Positions 34,963 to 44,831 of a DNA stretch of 64,000 nucleotides are shown here, in pieces. The stretch comes from RH-AL1 sp964244495 (lineage in GTDB: Bacteria > Pseudomonadota > Alphaproteobacteria > Rhizobiales > Beijerinckiaceae): assembly GCA_964244495.1 (NCBI GenBank), contig CAXTIU010000001.1, positions 124,001-188,000 of the forward strand, written 5' to 3'. Made by a program: the position numbers and the translations under genes. Under the pieces are notes generated by a model. That model did not search any database. It was given only the letters and a program-made list of their open reading frames with translations, and had not been told where the DNA came from. Numbering within the stretch: position 1 is the first letter of the stretch; the number at the start of each line of letters is the position of its first letter.

Positions 34963-35403
34963 CTACCAGGCACCGGTGTTCTCCATCGACGTCCACGGTT
35001 CGGCCGGCGCCTTGGCCTGCCCCTTCTGCAGCAGTTCGATGGAGATGTTCTCCGGCGAGCGCACGAAGGCCATCCGGCCGTCGCGCGGTGGCCTGTTGAT
35101 GGTGACACCGCCACGCCGGAGCTTCTCGCAGGTGGCGTAGATGTCGTCGACCTCATAGGCGAGGTGTCCGAAGTTGCGGCCACCATCGTAGGACTCGGGG
35201 TCCCAGTTGTAGGTCAGCTCGACCTCGGGCGAGCGTTCCGCCTTGGCCCTGCCGCCGTCCTCGGGCGCGGCGAGGAACACCAGGGTGAAGCGACCTTTCT
35301 CGTTCTCCGTCCGGCGCACCTCTTCGAGGCCCAGATTGGCGCACCAGAAATCGAGCGCGCGCTCGATGTTCTCGACGCGCACCATCGTATGCAAATACCT
35401 CAC
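34963..35403 (-). CDS. VOC-family protein (lactoylglutathione lyase-like)
   Basis: 146 residues from GTG; GAGGAGAAG lies just upstream. RYLHTMVRVENIERALDFWCANLGLEEV with H5, EVELTYNWD, FGHLAYEVDDIYA and ISIELLQ give the four metal ligands (H, E, H, E) of glyoxalase I. The likely reaction is isomerisation of the methylglyoxal-glutathione adduct. A Pro/Ala-rich tail of about 20 residues follows the domain. Divergent from the CDF transporter. Confidence 0.88.
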   Translation of the reverse strand: MRYLHTMVRVENIERALDFWCANLGLEEVRRTENEKGRFTLVFLAAPEDGGRAKAERSPEVELTYNWDPESYDGGRNFGHLAYEVDDIYATCEKLRRGGVTINRPPRDGRMAFVRSPENISIELLQKGQAKAPAEPWTSMENTGAW

Positions 35404-35557
35404 GCTCTTCTCCTCGTCGTTGGACGCCCGGGGCCGAACGCGGACGAACGTCCGCTTGATCCATCCAACGTCGCGATCGATCCGGCGTTCAGCCCCGCAC
35501 GCCTTCCGGTCGGGCGACGGCTCTGCTACCAGCGGGCCTCGCGCGAGCCACGCCCCT

Positions 35558-36955
35558 ATGACGACCCCCGACATCGACCAGCAGAAGCAGCGCGCCGCCC
35601 TGGTGTCGGTGACCGTCAAGGTCGGGCTCACGCTCGCCAAGTTCACAGCCGCCGCCCTGTCCGGGTCGCTGGCCCTGTTGTCGGAGGCCGGCAACAACCT
35701 GTGCGATGTCGGGGTGACGCTGCTCAGCCTCCACTCGATCCGCATCGCCGCCCGACCGGCCGACGAGGACCACCCGTACGGGCACGGCAAGGTGGAGGCC
35801 GTGTCGGCGCTGATCCAGACCGGCTTCCTGATCGCGCTCGCGGTCTTCATCCTCATCGAGGCGGGCAAGCGGCTCGTGAGCGAGAACGCCGACGTCAAGC
35901 CCGGCTTGTTCTCGTTCGCCGTGCTCGCCGTCTCCATGGTGGTCGACGCGGTCCGCTGGATCACGCTGCGGCGGGTCGCGAAGGCGACGAGCAGCCCGGC
36001 GCTCGCCGCCGACGCGCTCAACTTCGCCACCGACATCGTGGCCTCGGGTCTGGCGATGGGCGGGCTCGCGGCCGTGGACAAGGGCCTGCGATACGGCGAT
36101 GCGGTCGCCGCCATCGGCGTCGCCCTGTTCGTCGGGATCGCCGGGTTCCGCCTCGCGCGCGGAACGGTCGACCTGCTGATCGACACGGCCCCGAAGGGCC
36201 TGTCCGATCCCGTGCGCGAGTTGATCGCCGGCGTGCCGGGCGTGATGGCGGTCGGCGCCCTCCGTTTGCGGCCTGTCGGCCACGGCATCGGCGGCGACGT
36301 GGTGATCTCCGTGTCCCGCACCTTGTCGCTCGATCGCGTCGCCGCCATCCGCGAGGCGGTGACGGCGACCGTCGCGCGCGCGCATCCCACGGTCGGCATC
36401 GGCGTCACCGTGCAGCCGGTCGCCCTCGACGACGAGACGGTGGTGGAGCGCGTGCTGTTCATCGCCCGCAAGCGCCAGGTGCCGATCCACCACGTCACCG
36501 TGCAGGCGCTGGGCCGGCGCCAGTCGGTCTCCTTCGACGCCGAGATCGACGGCCGCATGCTGCTCGGGCGCGCTCACGAGGTCGTCACCGCGCTGGAGCT
36601 GGCGATCGCCGACGAACTCGGCGACGGCTTCGAGATCGAGAGCCATATCGAACCGCTCGAGCTCAAGGAACTGGAGGGCCGGGATTGCGACGGCGCCGCG
36701 CGCGAGCGGGTGGAGGCGGCCCTCAGGCGTCGGGCACCGGAGGGCGGCATGCTGTGGGACGTCCACGATGTCCGCGTGCGGGAAACCGAGGCGGGCCTCG
36801 TGGTGAACTACCACTGCCTCGTCGATCCCGCGCACTCGGTCGACGCGGTCCACGCCCACGTCGACGCGCTCGACCGTCGGGTGCGGCTCGACTATCCCGC
36901 CGTCGCCCGCATCGTCGGCCACGCGGAACCGGTCAAGACGCACGATCACGGCTGA
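35558..36955 (+). CDS. Cation diffusion facilitator (CDF) metal exporter with extended cytosolic region
   Basis: 465 residues, well above the usual 300-330. Residues 15-205 form a six-helix CDF membrane domain with HPYGHGKVE (72-80). The metal site reads E43-x2-N46-x3-D50 in TM2 and D152-x2-N155-x3-D159 in TM5, so Asn stands where His or Asp is usual. The cytosolic part seems to hold three ferredoxin-like domains in series (about 215-290, 305-370 and 395-455), where one is normal. The C-terminus is His-rich (KTHDHG). It exports a divalent metal with proton antiport; the metal is unclear. The last 23 bases overlap the convergent hydrolase gene. Confidence 0.88.
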   Translation: MTTPDIDQQKQRAALVSVTVKVGLTLAKFTAAALSGSLALLSEAGNNLCDVGVTLLSLHSIRIAARPADEDHPYGHGKVEAVSALIQTGFLIALAVFILIEAGKRLVSENADVKPGLFSFAVLAVSMVVDAVRWITLRRVAKATSSPALAADALNFATDIVASGLAMGGLAAVDKGLRYGDAVAAIGVALFVGIAGFRLARGTVDLLIDTAPKGLSDPVRELIAGVPGVMAVGALRLRPVGHGIGGDVVISVSRTLSLDRVAAIREAVTATVARAHPTVGIGVTVQPVALDDETVVERVLFIARKRQVPIHHVTVQALGRRQSVSFDAEIDGRMLLGRAHEVVTALELAIADELGDGFEIESHIEPLELKELEGRDCDGAARERVEAALRRRAPEGGMLWDVHDVRVRETEAGLVVNYHCLVDPAHSVDAVHAHVDALDRRVRLDYPAVARIVGHAEPVKTHDHG

Positions 36956-37814
36956 ACCACTCGTCGATGGCGGCGGCGGCGGCGGCGGGGTCCTCGCGAT
37001 GCGGGAAGTGCCCGCAGTCGATGGGGCCGAGGTCGAGGTCGGCGAAGGTGTCGCCGAGCCTGTCGCTCCATTCGTAGGGCATCAGCGGGCTGCGGGTGCC
37101 CCAGCGCACGCAAGTCGGCACTGTGATCTTTTGCTGGGATGGCACCTCGCCGCGGATCGTGGCGAGCCGCGACGCGGCGCTGCTGATGTACCAGTTGAAG
37201 CCGCCCTGCAGGACGCCCGGCCGCATGAAGGTGTCGACGAAGGCTTCCATCACGTCGTCGAACGCGTCCGGTCGCCCGGCCCAGTGCCGCAGGAAATGGC
37301 CGATGTAGTCGCGGCACGATCCCCGCGTCGCGCCGACGAGCGCGGCGGCGAACGGCATCTGGTTGAAGGACTGGTACCAGATCTCCTTGAGCTTCTCCGG
37401 TTCCGCCCAGCGGGCGCCGATGCCGGGATAGGGACAATCGAAGAAGAACAGCTTGTCGAAACGTTCGGGAGCGGTCCGCCCGAGCGTTTGCCCGACGTAG
37501 GCGCCGACGTCGTGGGCGACGAGGCCGCAGGTCGCGACCCCCAGCGCGTCGAGCACGGTGAGAATGTCGGCGGCGTGGACATCCGGGCCGACGCCGTCGG
37601 ACGGTGCCGTGCCGGGTGTGGCGCTCGCCCCGAAGCCGCGCAGGTCCGGCGCGATGAGGCGATACGCCCCGGCGAGCCGGCGCATGACCGGCTCCCACGT
37701 CAGGGAGAACTCGGGCCAGCCGTGCAGCAGGACGAGCGGCGGCCCGGCGCCGAGCGAGGCGACGTGGAGGCGAACGCCGTCGGCGTCGATCGTGTCGTGC
37801 CGGAGATCGCTCAT
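36933..37814 (-). CDS. Alpha/beta hydrolase, epoxide hydrolase/haloalkane dehalogenase type
   Basis: 293 residues. HGWPEFSLTW (31-40) is the oxyanion motif of epoxide hydrolases; the nucleophile is an aspartate, D102, in VAHDVGAYVG; the C-terminal His lies in DCGHFPHREDP. An Asp nucleophile separates it from esterases. APDLRGFGASATP is typical. The natural substrate is unknown. ATG at 37814 is chosen because upstream sequence to 37943 lacks similarity. Divergent from pepN. Confidence 0.9.
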   Translation of the reverse strand: MSDLRHDTIDADGVRLHVASLGAGPPLVLLHGWPEFSLTWEPVMRRLAGAYRLIAPDLRGFGASATPGTAPSDGVGPDVHAADILTVLDALGVATCGLVAHDVGAYVGQTLGRTAPERFDKLFFFDCPYPGIGARWAEPEKLKEIWYQSFNQMPFAAALVGATRGSCRDYIGHFLRHWAGRPDAFDDVMEAFVDTFMRPGVLQGGFNWYISSAASRLATIRGEVPSQQKITVPTCVRWGTRSPLMPYEWSDRLGDTFADLDLGPIDCGHFPHREDPAAAAAAIDEWFSRDRAS

Positions 37815-37951
37815 GCGTGGCGAATGCGCGAGCGTGCGTCCGGTTCGCGCGGGCGCCGTTCGCCGCCGACCCTTGCGGCGCGCGGCCGGGCTCCTAGTAT
37901 GCGGCCCAACCGCCCCGCGATGGCACCCGTCGTCCAGCAGCAAGGGTCCTC

Positions 37952-40603
37952 ATGCGCACCGATCAAGCCCAGCCCGTCCGCCTGTCCGACTACCGCGTCC
38001 CCGACTATCTGATCGACACCGTCGCCCTCGATTTCGCCCTGGCCCGCCACGGCACGCGCGTCCGGTCCAGGCTGGCGATCCGACGCAACCCCGAGGCGCC
38101 GGCCGGCCGGCCGCTGCTGCTTGACGGCGATGGGCTCGTGCTGACCGGCGCCAGCCTCGACGGCCGGCCCCTGTCGCCGCAGCATTTCACCGCCACGGCC
38201 GAACGGTTCGCGCTGCCCAAGCCGCCGACGGCGCCGTTCGTCCTCGAGCTGGACACCGAGCTCGACCCGGCGGCGAACTCCAAGCTGATGGGCCTGTACC
38301 GGTCCGGCAGCGCCTATTGCACGCAATGCGAGGCGGAGGGGTTCCGCCGCATCACCTACTTCCTCGACCGGCCGGACGTGCTCAGCGTCTACACCGTGCG
38401 GATCGAGGCGGAGCGCGACGACGCGCCGGTGCTGCTCGCCAACGGCAACACCGCCGAGGCCGGCCCGGTCGCGGGGACGAGCCGGCACTACGCCGTGTGG
38501 CACGACCCCCATCCAAAACCCTGCTACCTGTTCGCCCTGGTGGCCGGAAACCTCGGCGTCGTCACTGACGCGTTCACCACCGCGTCCGGGCGCCGGGTGG
38601 CGCTGGGGATCTACGTCGAGCCGGGACGCGAGGACCGCACCGCCTACGCCATGGACGCGCTCAAGCGCTCGATGCGCTGGGACGAGGAGGCGTTCGGCCG
38701 CGAATACGACCTCGACGTCTTCAACATCGTCGCCGTGTCCGACTTCAACATGGGGGCGATGGAGAACAAGGGGCTCAACGTCTTCAACGACAAGTACGTG
38801 CTCGCCCTGCCCCGTACCGCCACCGACGGCGACTACGCCGGGATCGAGACGGTGATCGCCCACGAGTACTTCCACAACTGGACCGGCAACCGCGTCACCT
38901 GCCGCGACTGGTTCCAGCTCTGCCTGAAGGAAGGGCTCACCGTGTTCCGCGACCACGAGTTCTCCGCCGACATGCGCTCGCGCCCCGTCCGCCGCATCGC
39001 CGATGTCAGGGCGCTGCGCGCCGGCCAGTTCCCCGAAGACGCCGGCCCGCTCGCCCACAACGTGCGACCCGACGCGTACCGCGAGATCAATAACTTCTAC
39101 ACCGCGACGATCTACGAGAAGGGCGCGGAGGTCATCCGCATGCTGAAGGTGCTGATCGGCGACGACGCCTTCCGCGCCGGCATGGACCGGTACTTCGAGC
39201 GCTGCGACGGCACGGCGACCACGATCGAGGTGTTCCTCGACTGCTTCGCGACCGCCTCGAGCCGGGACCTCGGGCGTTTCGCGCTGTGGTACCATCAGGC
39301 CGGCACGCCGGAGGTCGCCGTCGACGGGGACTTCGACGAGGGCACGGGCACGTTCACGCTGACCTTCGATCAGACCTGCCCCCCGACGCCCGGCCAGGAC
39401 ACGAAGGCGCCCTTCGTCATCCCGGTCGCCTTCGGCCTGCTGACCACGGCGGGCGACGCGATCGCGCCCCGGTCCGCCGACCTCGCCGCGGACGAGGCGG
39501 CGCGCGGCGTGATCGTCCTCGACGAGGCCTCGCGCGCGATCCGGTTCACCGGGCTCGTGGAAAGACCGATCCCCTCGCTGCTGCGCGGGTTCTCCGCGCC
39601 GGTCCGGCTCAAGGCGGACCTCGGCGACGACGACCTCGCCGTCCTGGTCGCCCACGACGGCGACAGCTTCAACCGCTGGCAGGCCTCGCAGACCCTCGCC
39701 ACGCGCCTACTCACGCGCTCCGTGCGGGCGATCCGCGACGGCGGTCAGCCGCTGTTCGAGCCGACCTACGCCGCCGCGCTCGGCCGCCTGCTCGAGCGCG
39801 GCGAGGCCGACCCCGCGTTCACCGCGCAATGCCTGCTGCTGCCGAGCGAGGCGGACCTCGCCAACGACATCGGCCGCAACGTCGATCCCGACGCCATCCA
39901 CCGGGCGCGGGAAGCGTTGCGCGCCGTCCTCGGCGCGACGTTGGGCCGGCGCCTCCACGCCCTGTACGGGACGCTCGCCGACGACGGCCCCTACTCGCCG
40001 GCGGCGGCGCCCGCCGGACGACGGGCGCTGCGCAACGCCGCGCTCGACCTGCTGGCGGCCGGCGACCGCGCGCGCGGTGTCGAGCTGGCGCAGGCGCAGT
40101 TCGAACGCGGCGCCAACATGACGGACGTGGCGGCGGCGCTCGCCGTGCTCGCCCGCGTCCCGGGACCGCCGCGCGAGCGCGCCCTCGAGCGTTTCTACGA
40201 CGTGTTCCGCGACGATGCCCTCGTCATCGACAAGTGGTTCGCTTTGCAGGCGGCGCAGCCCGACGCGGACGTGCTGGAGCGCATCCGCGCGCTGATGGGG
40301 CACCCGGCCTTCTCGATGAGGAACCCCAACCGCGTCCGCGCGCTGATCGGCAGCTTCGCACACGGCAACCCGACCCGCTTCAACGCACCCGACGGGTCCG
40401 GCTTCGGGTTCGTCGCCGACACGGTCCTCGCGCTCGACCGGCTCAACGCCCAGGTCGCCGCCCGCCTCCTGTCCGCGTTCAAGAGCTGGCGCTCGTTGGA
40501 GGAAGGGCGGCGGACGCGGGCCGCCGAGGCTCTGCGCCGGGTCGCCGCCACACCCGCGCTGTCGGTCGACGTGGCGGATATCGCGACGCGCTCGCTTGCA
40601 TGA
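37952..40603 (+). CDS. pepN: Aminopeptidase N
   Basis: 883 residues, M1 family zinc aminopeptidase. The GAMEN exopeptidase motif is MGAMENKGLNVF (near 268-279). The zinc site is H304-E305-x2-H308 and E327 (HEYFHNW-x17-KEG). The C-terminal half is the ARM-like helical domain of the bacterial PepN subfamily. It removes N-terminal residues from peptides in the cytoplasm, the last step of ATP-dependent protein turnover. AAGGG lies about 5 bases before the ATG. Confidence 0.97.
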   Translation: MRTDQAQPVRLSDYRVPDYLIDTVALDFALARHGTRVRSRLAIRRNPEAPAGRPLLLDGDGLVLTGASLDGRPLSPQHFTATAERFALPKPPTAPFVLELDTELDPAANSKLMGLYRSGSAYCTQCEAEGFRRITYFLDRPDVLSVYTVRIEAERDDAPVLLANGNTAEAGPVAGTSRHYAVWHDPHPKPCYLFALVAGNLGVVTDAFTTASGRRVALGIYVEPGREDRTAYAMDALKRSMRWDEEAFGREYDLDVFNIVAVSDFNMGAMENKGLNVFNDKYVLALPRTATDGDYAGIETVIAHEYFHNWTGNRVTCRDWFQLCLKEGLTVFRDHEFSADMRSRPVRRIADVRALRAGQFPEDAGPLAHNVRPDAYREINNFYTATIYEKGAEVIRMLKVLIGDDAFRAGMDRYFERCDGTATTIEVFLDCFATASSRDLGRFALWYHQAGTPEVAVDGDFDEGTGTFTLTFDQTCPPTPGQDTKAPFVIPVAFGLLTTAGDAIAPRSADLAADEAARGVIVLDEASRAIRFTGLVERPIPSLLRGFSAPVRLKADLGDDDLAVLVAHDGDSFNRWQASQTLATRLLTRSVRAIRDGGQPLFEPTYAAALGRLLERGEADPAFTAQCLLLPSEADLANDIGRNVDPDAIHRAREALRAVLGATLGRRLHALYGTLADDGPYSPAAAPAGRRALRNAALDLLAAGDRARGVELAQAQFERGANMTDVAAALAVLARVPGPPRERALERFYDVFRDDALVIDKWFALQAAQPDADVLERIRALMGHPAFSMRNPNRVRALIGSFAHGNPTRFNAPDGSGFGFVADTVLALDRLNAQVAARLLSAFKSWRSLEEGRRTRAAEALRRVAATPALSVDVADIATRSLA

Positions 40604-40635
40604 ATACTTGCGGCTGGCAAGTCCCAATACTTGCG
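40603..40635. repeat. Direct repeat and hairpin after pepN
   Basis: AATACTTGCG occurs at 40603-40612 and 40626-40635. Overlapping the first copy is ACTTGC-GGCTG-GCAAGT (40606-40622), a 6-bp stem directly after the pepN stop. No T-run follows, so a terminator role is uncertain. Confidence 0.45.
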
Positions 40636-40814
40636 CCGATCGCATCTTCACCTCGCGATGTAAGTTTGTAACCGATGGACCGAAGTGCCGCAGCCCGCTT
40701 CCATTTGGCGGCGCGTGAAAGGTTTGGTCTGGACAAAACGGCGTTTTCGGACGCAAATGGGCGTGTTCGGAGGCGGGGGCCACATTCGCCGCCGACATGG
40801 CGAAGGAGCCGACC

Positions 40815-43295
40815 ATGGGACGTGCGGGCGCGCCCGGTGCCTCTGTGCGGACAGGGGTACGTCGCGGCGTCACGCTGACGCGACAGGCTGCCTTCGCTCG
40901 GGCGCTCGCCTTTCGCGGCTTCGCCGCCGCGAGGCGAAGTCTCCAGGATCTGACGTCCGCGGGCCTTGCCGCGGCGCGTTCGGCGGCGGCAGCCATGCCG
41001 GCCTACAGCGAGCGCATGGTTCGCTGGACGGTGCCGGTGGTGATGACGACCTTCATACTCGCCCTCGCCGCGATCTCGCTCCGCTTCGCCCTCGCCGAGC
41101 AGAGGCGGATCGTCGCCTCCGCGACCACGGATATCGTGCTGCTGGCGGCCGTGATCGCCGACGACATCGACCTCCGCCTACGCGACGCGCCGGAGCAATC
41201 GCCGGCGGCCATGCTGCTCGGGGCGATCCCGTCGCACGGGCTGGATCGGGGCCAGCGCGTGCTGCTGACCGATCAGACCGGCCGCATCATCGCCAGCGAC
41301 CCTCAAGCCTCCTACGAGGGAACCATCGCCGATCAGGTCGGCACCGCCGCCCCGCTCACCGTTTTCGCGGAAAAGGCGGGGGTGATGCGCCTGACCCTCG
41401 TCGACGGCACCGACGCGCTCGCGACGGTGCGGACCCTCCACGAGCCGCTCGGCCAAGCGGTGATCATCCATCCGCTCACGGACGTCCTCACGGATTGGCG
41501 AGCGACGCTGGCCCAGACGGTCGCCCTGCTCGTCTGCGTAGCGGCGGCGCTCGGCGGCCTGGCGCTCGCCTACCTCCGGCAAGCCAGCCGCGCGCGGACG
41601 GCCAACACCTCGTGCCGGATCATGCGCGACCGCGTCGACATGGTCCTGTCGCGCGGACGCTGCGGTTTGTGGGACTGGGACCTCGCGAGCGGCAGCATCG
41701 AGTGGTCGCTGTCGATGTACGAGATCATCGGCATGGTGCCCTCACCCCGGCCGCTCTCGTTCGCGGCCGTGAATGCGCTCGTCCACCCCGACGACGGCGG
41801 CCTCGACGCGATGGCGCGGATGCTGTCGGCCGGTGCGAGCAACGCGATCGACCATTCCTTCCGCCTCCGCCATGCCAAAGGAAGCTGGGTCTGGCTCCGC
41901 GCCAAGGCGGAGCTGGTCGGCGGCCCCGGCGCCGACGAGGGCGGTCCGCATCTCGTCGGCATCGCCATCGACATCAGCGAAACCATGGTGCTGGAGGAGC
42001 GGACCGCGCGCGCCGACATGCGGCTGCGCGATGCCATTGAGACCATCTCCGAAGCCTTCGTGGTGTGGGATGCCGACAACCGCCTCGTCATGTGCAACTC
42101 CAAGTTCCAGCGCTTCCACAACTTGCCGCCCGAGGCCGTCGCGGTGGGCTCCCCCTACGCGTCGGTCATGGAGCAGGGCACCCCGCCGCTCATCCAGTCG
42201 CAGGTGGCGCTCGGCGAGATCCAGCCGCTGGGCGCGCGAACCTTCGAGGCCCAACTCGGCGACGGACGCTGGCTGCAGATCAACGAGCGCCGCACCAAGG
42301 ACGGCGGTTACGTGTCGGTGGGCACCGACATCACGACGCTGAAGCGGCACGAGGAGCAGTTGATCGAGTCCGAACGGCGGCTGACGAGTTCCGTGATCGA
42401 CCTGCGCAAGTCCCGCCAGATCCTGGAAACGCAGGCCCAGCAACTCGCCGAACTCGCCGAGAAGTACCTGGAGCAGAAGGCGGAGGCGGAGACGGCGAAC
42501 CGCGCCAAGTCGGACTTCCTCGCCAACATGAGCCATGAGCTTCGGACGCCGCTCAACGCGATCCTCGGCTTCTCCGAGATCATGATGCTGGAGTCCTATG
42601 GCACGCTCGGCTCGCCACTCTACGCCGAGTATTGCCGGGACATCCACGCCAGCGGTCAGCGGCTCCTCGCGGTCATCGCCGACATCCTCGAGATGTCGCG
42701 CCTCGAGGCCGGGCGCGTCCGGCTCGTCAAGGAGCGCTTCGCGGTCGGCGGCACCATCGACGCCGCTGTCGCGACCGTCGCGGCGAGGGCGCAGGCCCAG
42801 CGCATCGCCATCCGCGTCGATCTCCAACGCGACACGGCGCTCGTCGCCGACCGATCGGCGGTCGAGAAGATCCTGACCATCCTGCTCAACAACGCGGTGA
42901 AGTACACGCCGACCGAGGGCACGGTGGTGGTGCGCGCCCGCGCGGTGCAGGGAGCCGTCAACCTGTACGTCGAGGATAGCGGCGTCGGCATCACGCCGGA
43001 GGCGATCGCCCGCCTCGGCAAGCCCTTCGAGCAGACGGAGCAAGGCTTGAAGGACGGCATGCGCGGCAGCGGCCTCGGCCTCGCCATCGCGCAGTCCCTC
43101 GTCGACCTTCACGGCGGCACGATGCGCATCCGCTCGCAGGCCGGCTCCGGCACGGTCGTCCTGGTGCACCTGCCCAATCCCAGGATGGTCGCGCCGTCGC
43201 CGAAGCTCCAGATCGCAGGGAGCGACGCGCGCGTCGAGATCCAGTCGACGCGCTCGGCATCCCGTTCGGCGGAGACGATCAGCCTCATCGCCTGA
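40815..43295 (+). CDS. Membrane-bound PAS-domain sensor histidine kinase
   Basis: 826 residues. TM1 at about 68-90 and TM2 at about 230-250 (WRATLAQTVALLVCVAAALGGLALAYL) flank a periplasmic sensor. Two PAS domains follow (WDWDLASGSIEWSLSMYEIIG; ISEAFVVWDADNRLVMCNSKF), then a coiled coil (EEQLIESERRLTSSVIDLRKS), HisKA with H574 (NMSHELRTPLNAILGFSE) and HATPase (N box ILLNNAVKYTP, GSGLGLAIA). No response regulator is adjacent on this strand. AAGGAG lies 6 bases before ATG 40815. The layout recalls cell-cycle kinases of the PleC/DivJ group, but that is not established. Confidence 0.92.
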   Translation: MGRAGAPGASVRTGVRRGVTLTRQAAFARALAFRGFAAARRSLQDLTSAGLAAARSAAAAMPAYSERMVRWTVPVVMTTFILALAAISLRFALAEQRRIVASATTDIVLLAAVIADDIDLRLRDAPEQSPAAMLLGAIPSHGLDRGQRVLLTDQTGRIIASDPQASYEGTIADQVGTAAPLTVFAEKAGVMRLTLVDGTDALATVRTLHEPLGQAVIIHPLTDVLTDWRATLAQTVALLVCVAAALGGLALAYLRQASRARTANTSCRIMRDRVDMVLSRGRCGLWDWDLASGSIEWSLSMYEIIGMVPSPRPLSFAAVNALVHPDDGGLDAMARMLSAGASNAIDHSFRLRHAKGSWVWLRAKAELVGGPGADEGGPHLVGIAIDISETMVLEERTARADMRLRDAIETISEAFVVWDADNRLVMCNSKFQRFHNLPPEAVAVGSPYASVMEQGTPPLIQSQVALGEIQPLGARTFEAQLGDGRWLQINERRTKDGGYVSVGTDITTLKRHEEQLIESERRLTSSVIDLRKSRQILETQAQQLAELAEKYLEQKAEAETANRAKSDFLANMSHELRTPLNAILGFSEIMMLESYGTLGSPLYAEYCRDIHASGQRLLAVIADILEMSRLEAGRVRLVKERFAVGGTIDAAVATVAARAQAQRIAIRVDLQRDTALVADRSAVEKILTILLNNAVKYTPTEGTVVVRARAVQGAVNLYVEDSGVGITPEAIARLGKPFEQTEQGLKDGMRGSGLGLAIAQSLVDLHGGTMRIRSQAGSGTVVLVHLPNPRMVAPSPKLQIAGSDARVEIQSTRSASRSAETISLIA

Positions 43296-43336
43296 CGGCG
43301 CCGCGGGCGGCCGCGTGGGGATGCCGGACCGTCGCC

Positions 43337-44791
43337 TCAGGCGGACGCCGGCCGCAGCTGTCGGGCGGGAGGCGGCAGCGATAACGGAACGCCCGGCGAG
43401 GCGGCGCCCCTGACCGCCGGCAGGGCGAGGACGATGCGCAGGCCCGGCTCGTTATCCTCGACGCGCAGTGTCCCGTTGTGCAGGCGCGCCACGGCGGCGA
43501 CGAGCGACAGGCCCAACCCGGACCCCGGCCGCGACCGTGAATTCTCCAGACGCACGAAGCGATCGGTGACGCGCGACCTGTCGGCGGCGGGGATGCCGGC
43601 GCCACGGTCGGCGACGGCGATCTCCACGAAGCCGCCGTGTCGTCGCACCGAGATCGTGACGTGGGACGTCGCGGGCTGGCTGGACGGTTCGTCGCCCACG
43701 CCGTACTTCAACGCGTTGTCCACGAGGTTGGCGAGGGCCTGCCCGATCAGCTCGCGGCTGCCATGGACGTGGAGGTCGGGATCGATGGCACCGTCGAGGA
43801 GCACGCCGCGACTCTCCGCGACCGGCTCGTACAGTTCGCCGACGTCGCTGGCGACGCTGGCCACGTCGACCTCGACCATCCCCTCGCGTCCCGCCCCCGC
43901 CTCGGCGCGGGCGATCATGAGGAGCGCATCGAAGATGCGGATCATCCCGTCGGCGTCGTCGATCACCTTCTCCAGCGCTTCGCGGTAATCGTCGACGCCG
44001 TCGCCGAAGCTGAGCGTCTGCTCGGCGCGCGCCCGCAACCGCGTCAGCGGCGTCTTGAGGTCGTGCGCGACGTTGTCGGACACGTCCTTCAGCCCGCCCA
44101 TCAGCTCGGCGATCCGTTCAAGCATGGCGTTGAAGTTGACGACGAGGCGGTCGAGCTCGTCGCCGGAGCCGGTGAGCGGCAGGCGACCGGACAGGTCGCC
44201 CTCGACGATCCGGCGCGCCTGCGCGTTGATGAGGTCCACTCGATGGAGCACGCGACGCGCGAGGATCAGGCCACCGATCGTGCCGATCACGGTGAGCCAG
44301 ACCAGCGAGGTCAACAGGGCGTGCCAGAGGATCGGGCGCAGCGTGTCGCCCTCGGCGAGATCGTGCCCGACGAGCAGGCGGAAGCCGCCCGACAGGGCGA
44401 ACACGCTGGCGAGCGCGCGCTTGGGCGCCCCCTTCACCTCGTAAGTCACGCCGACGACGCCGGTCCTGTCGAGGGCACGCGCGGGAAGGGCGGACACGTT
44501 GCCGACGATCGGCTCGCCGGCGTGGGTCGTCACGAGGTAGAGGCCGGCACCGGGCTGCTTGACGCGCTGGTCGATGATCTCGACCAGCCGGGTGATGCCG
44601 CCCTCGTTGTATTGCTCGGACAGGCCGACGATGTCGGCGTCCACCGTTTGCTTGATCTGTTCGTCGATCAGGCTCTTGACGTTCCAGCCGACGCTGAACA
44701 ACACGAGCACGGCACCGATCGAGGTGATGACGAGGTATGCCAGCGAGATCTTGAACGCGGTGGTGCGGAAGAGCTTGCCCAGCGCTGTCAT
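43337..44791 (-). CDS. Sensor histidine kinase with HAMP domain
   Basis: 484 residues. TM1 at about 14-36, a periplasmic loop of roughly 120 residues, TM2 at about 160-180, HAMP, HisKA with H243 (SDNVAHDLKTPLTRLRAR) and HATPase (GIPAADRSRVTDRFVRL, GSGLGLSLV). It is 40 bases downstream of an OmpR-type regulator and, further up, degP, so the set probably forms an envelope-stress system like CpxAR. Stimulus unknown. Confidence 0.92.
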   Translation of the reverse strand: MTALGKLFRTTAFKISLAYLVITSIGAVLVLFSVGWNVKSLIDEQIKQTVDADIVGLSEQYNEGGITRLVEIIDQRVKQPGAGLYLVTTHAGEPIVGNVSALPARALDRTGVVGVTYEVKGAPKRALASVFALSGGFRLLVGHDLAEGDTLRPILWHALLTSLVWLTVIGTIGGLILARRVLHRVDLINAQARRIVEGDLSGRLPLTGSGDELDRLVVNFNAMLERIAELMGGLKDVSDNVAHDLKTPLTRLRARAEQTLSFGDGVDDYREALEKVIDDADGMIRIFDALLMIARAEAGAGREGMVEVDVASVASDVGELYEPVAESRGVLLDGAIDPDLHVHGSRELIGQALANLVDNALKYGVGDEPSSQPATSHVTISVRRHGGFVEIAVADRGAGIPAADRSRVTDRFVRLENSRSRPGSGLGLSLVAAVARLHNGTLRVEDNEPGLRIVLALPAVRGAASPGVPLSLPPPARQLRPASA

Positions 44792-44831
44792 GGTGGTGCC
44801 GTCATCGCGCTGCCGTCATGATCCGACGCCG

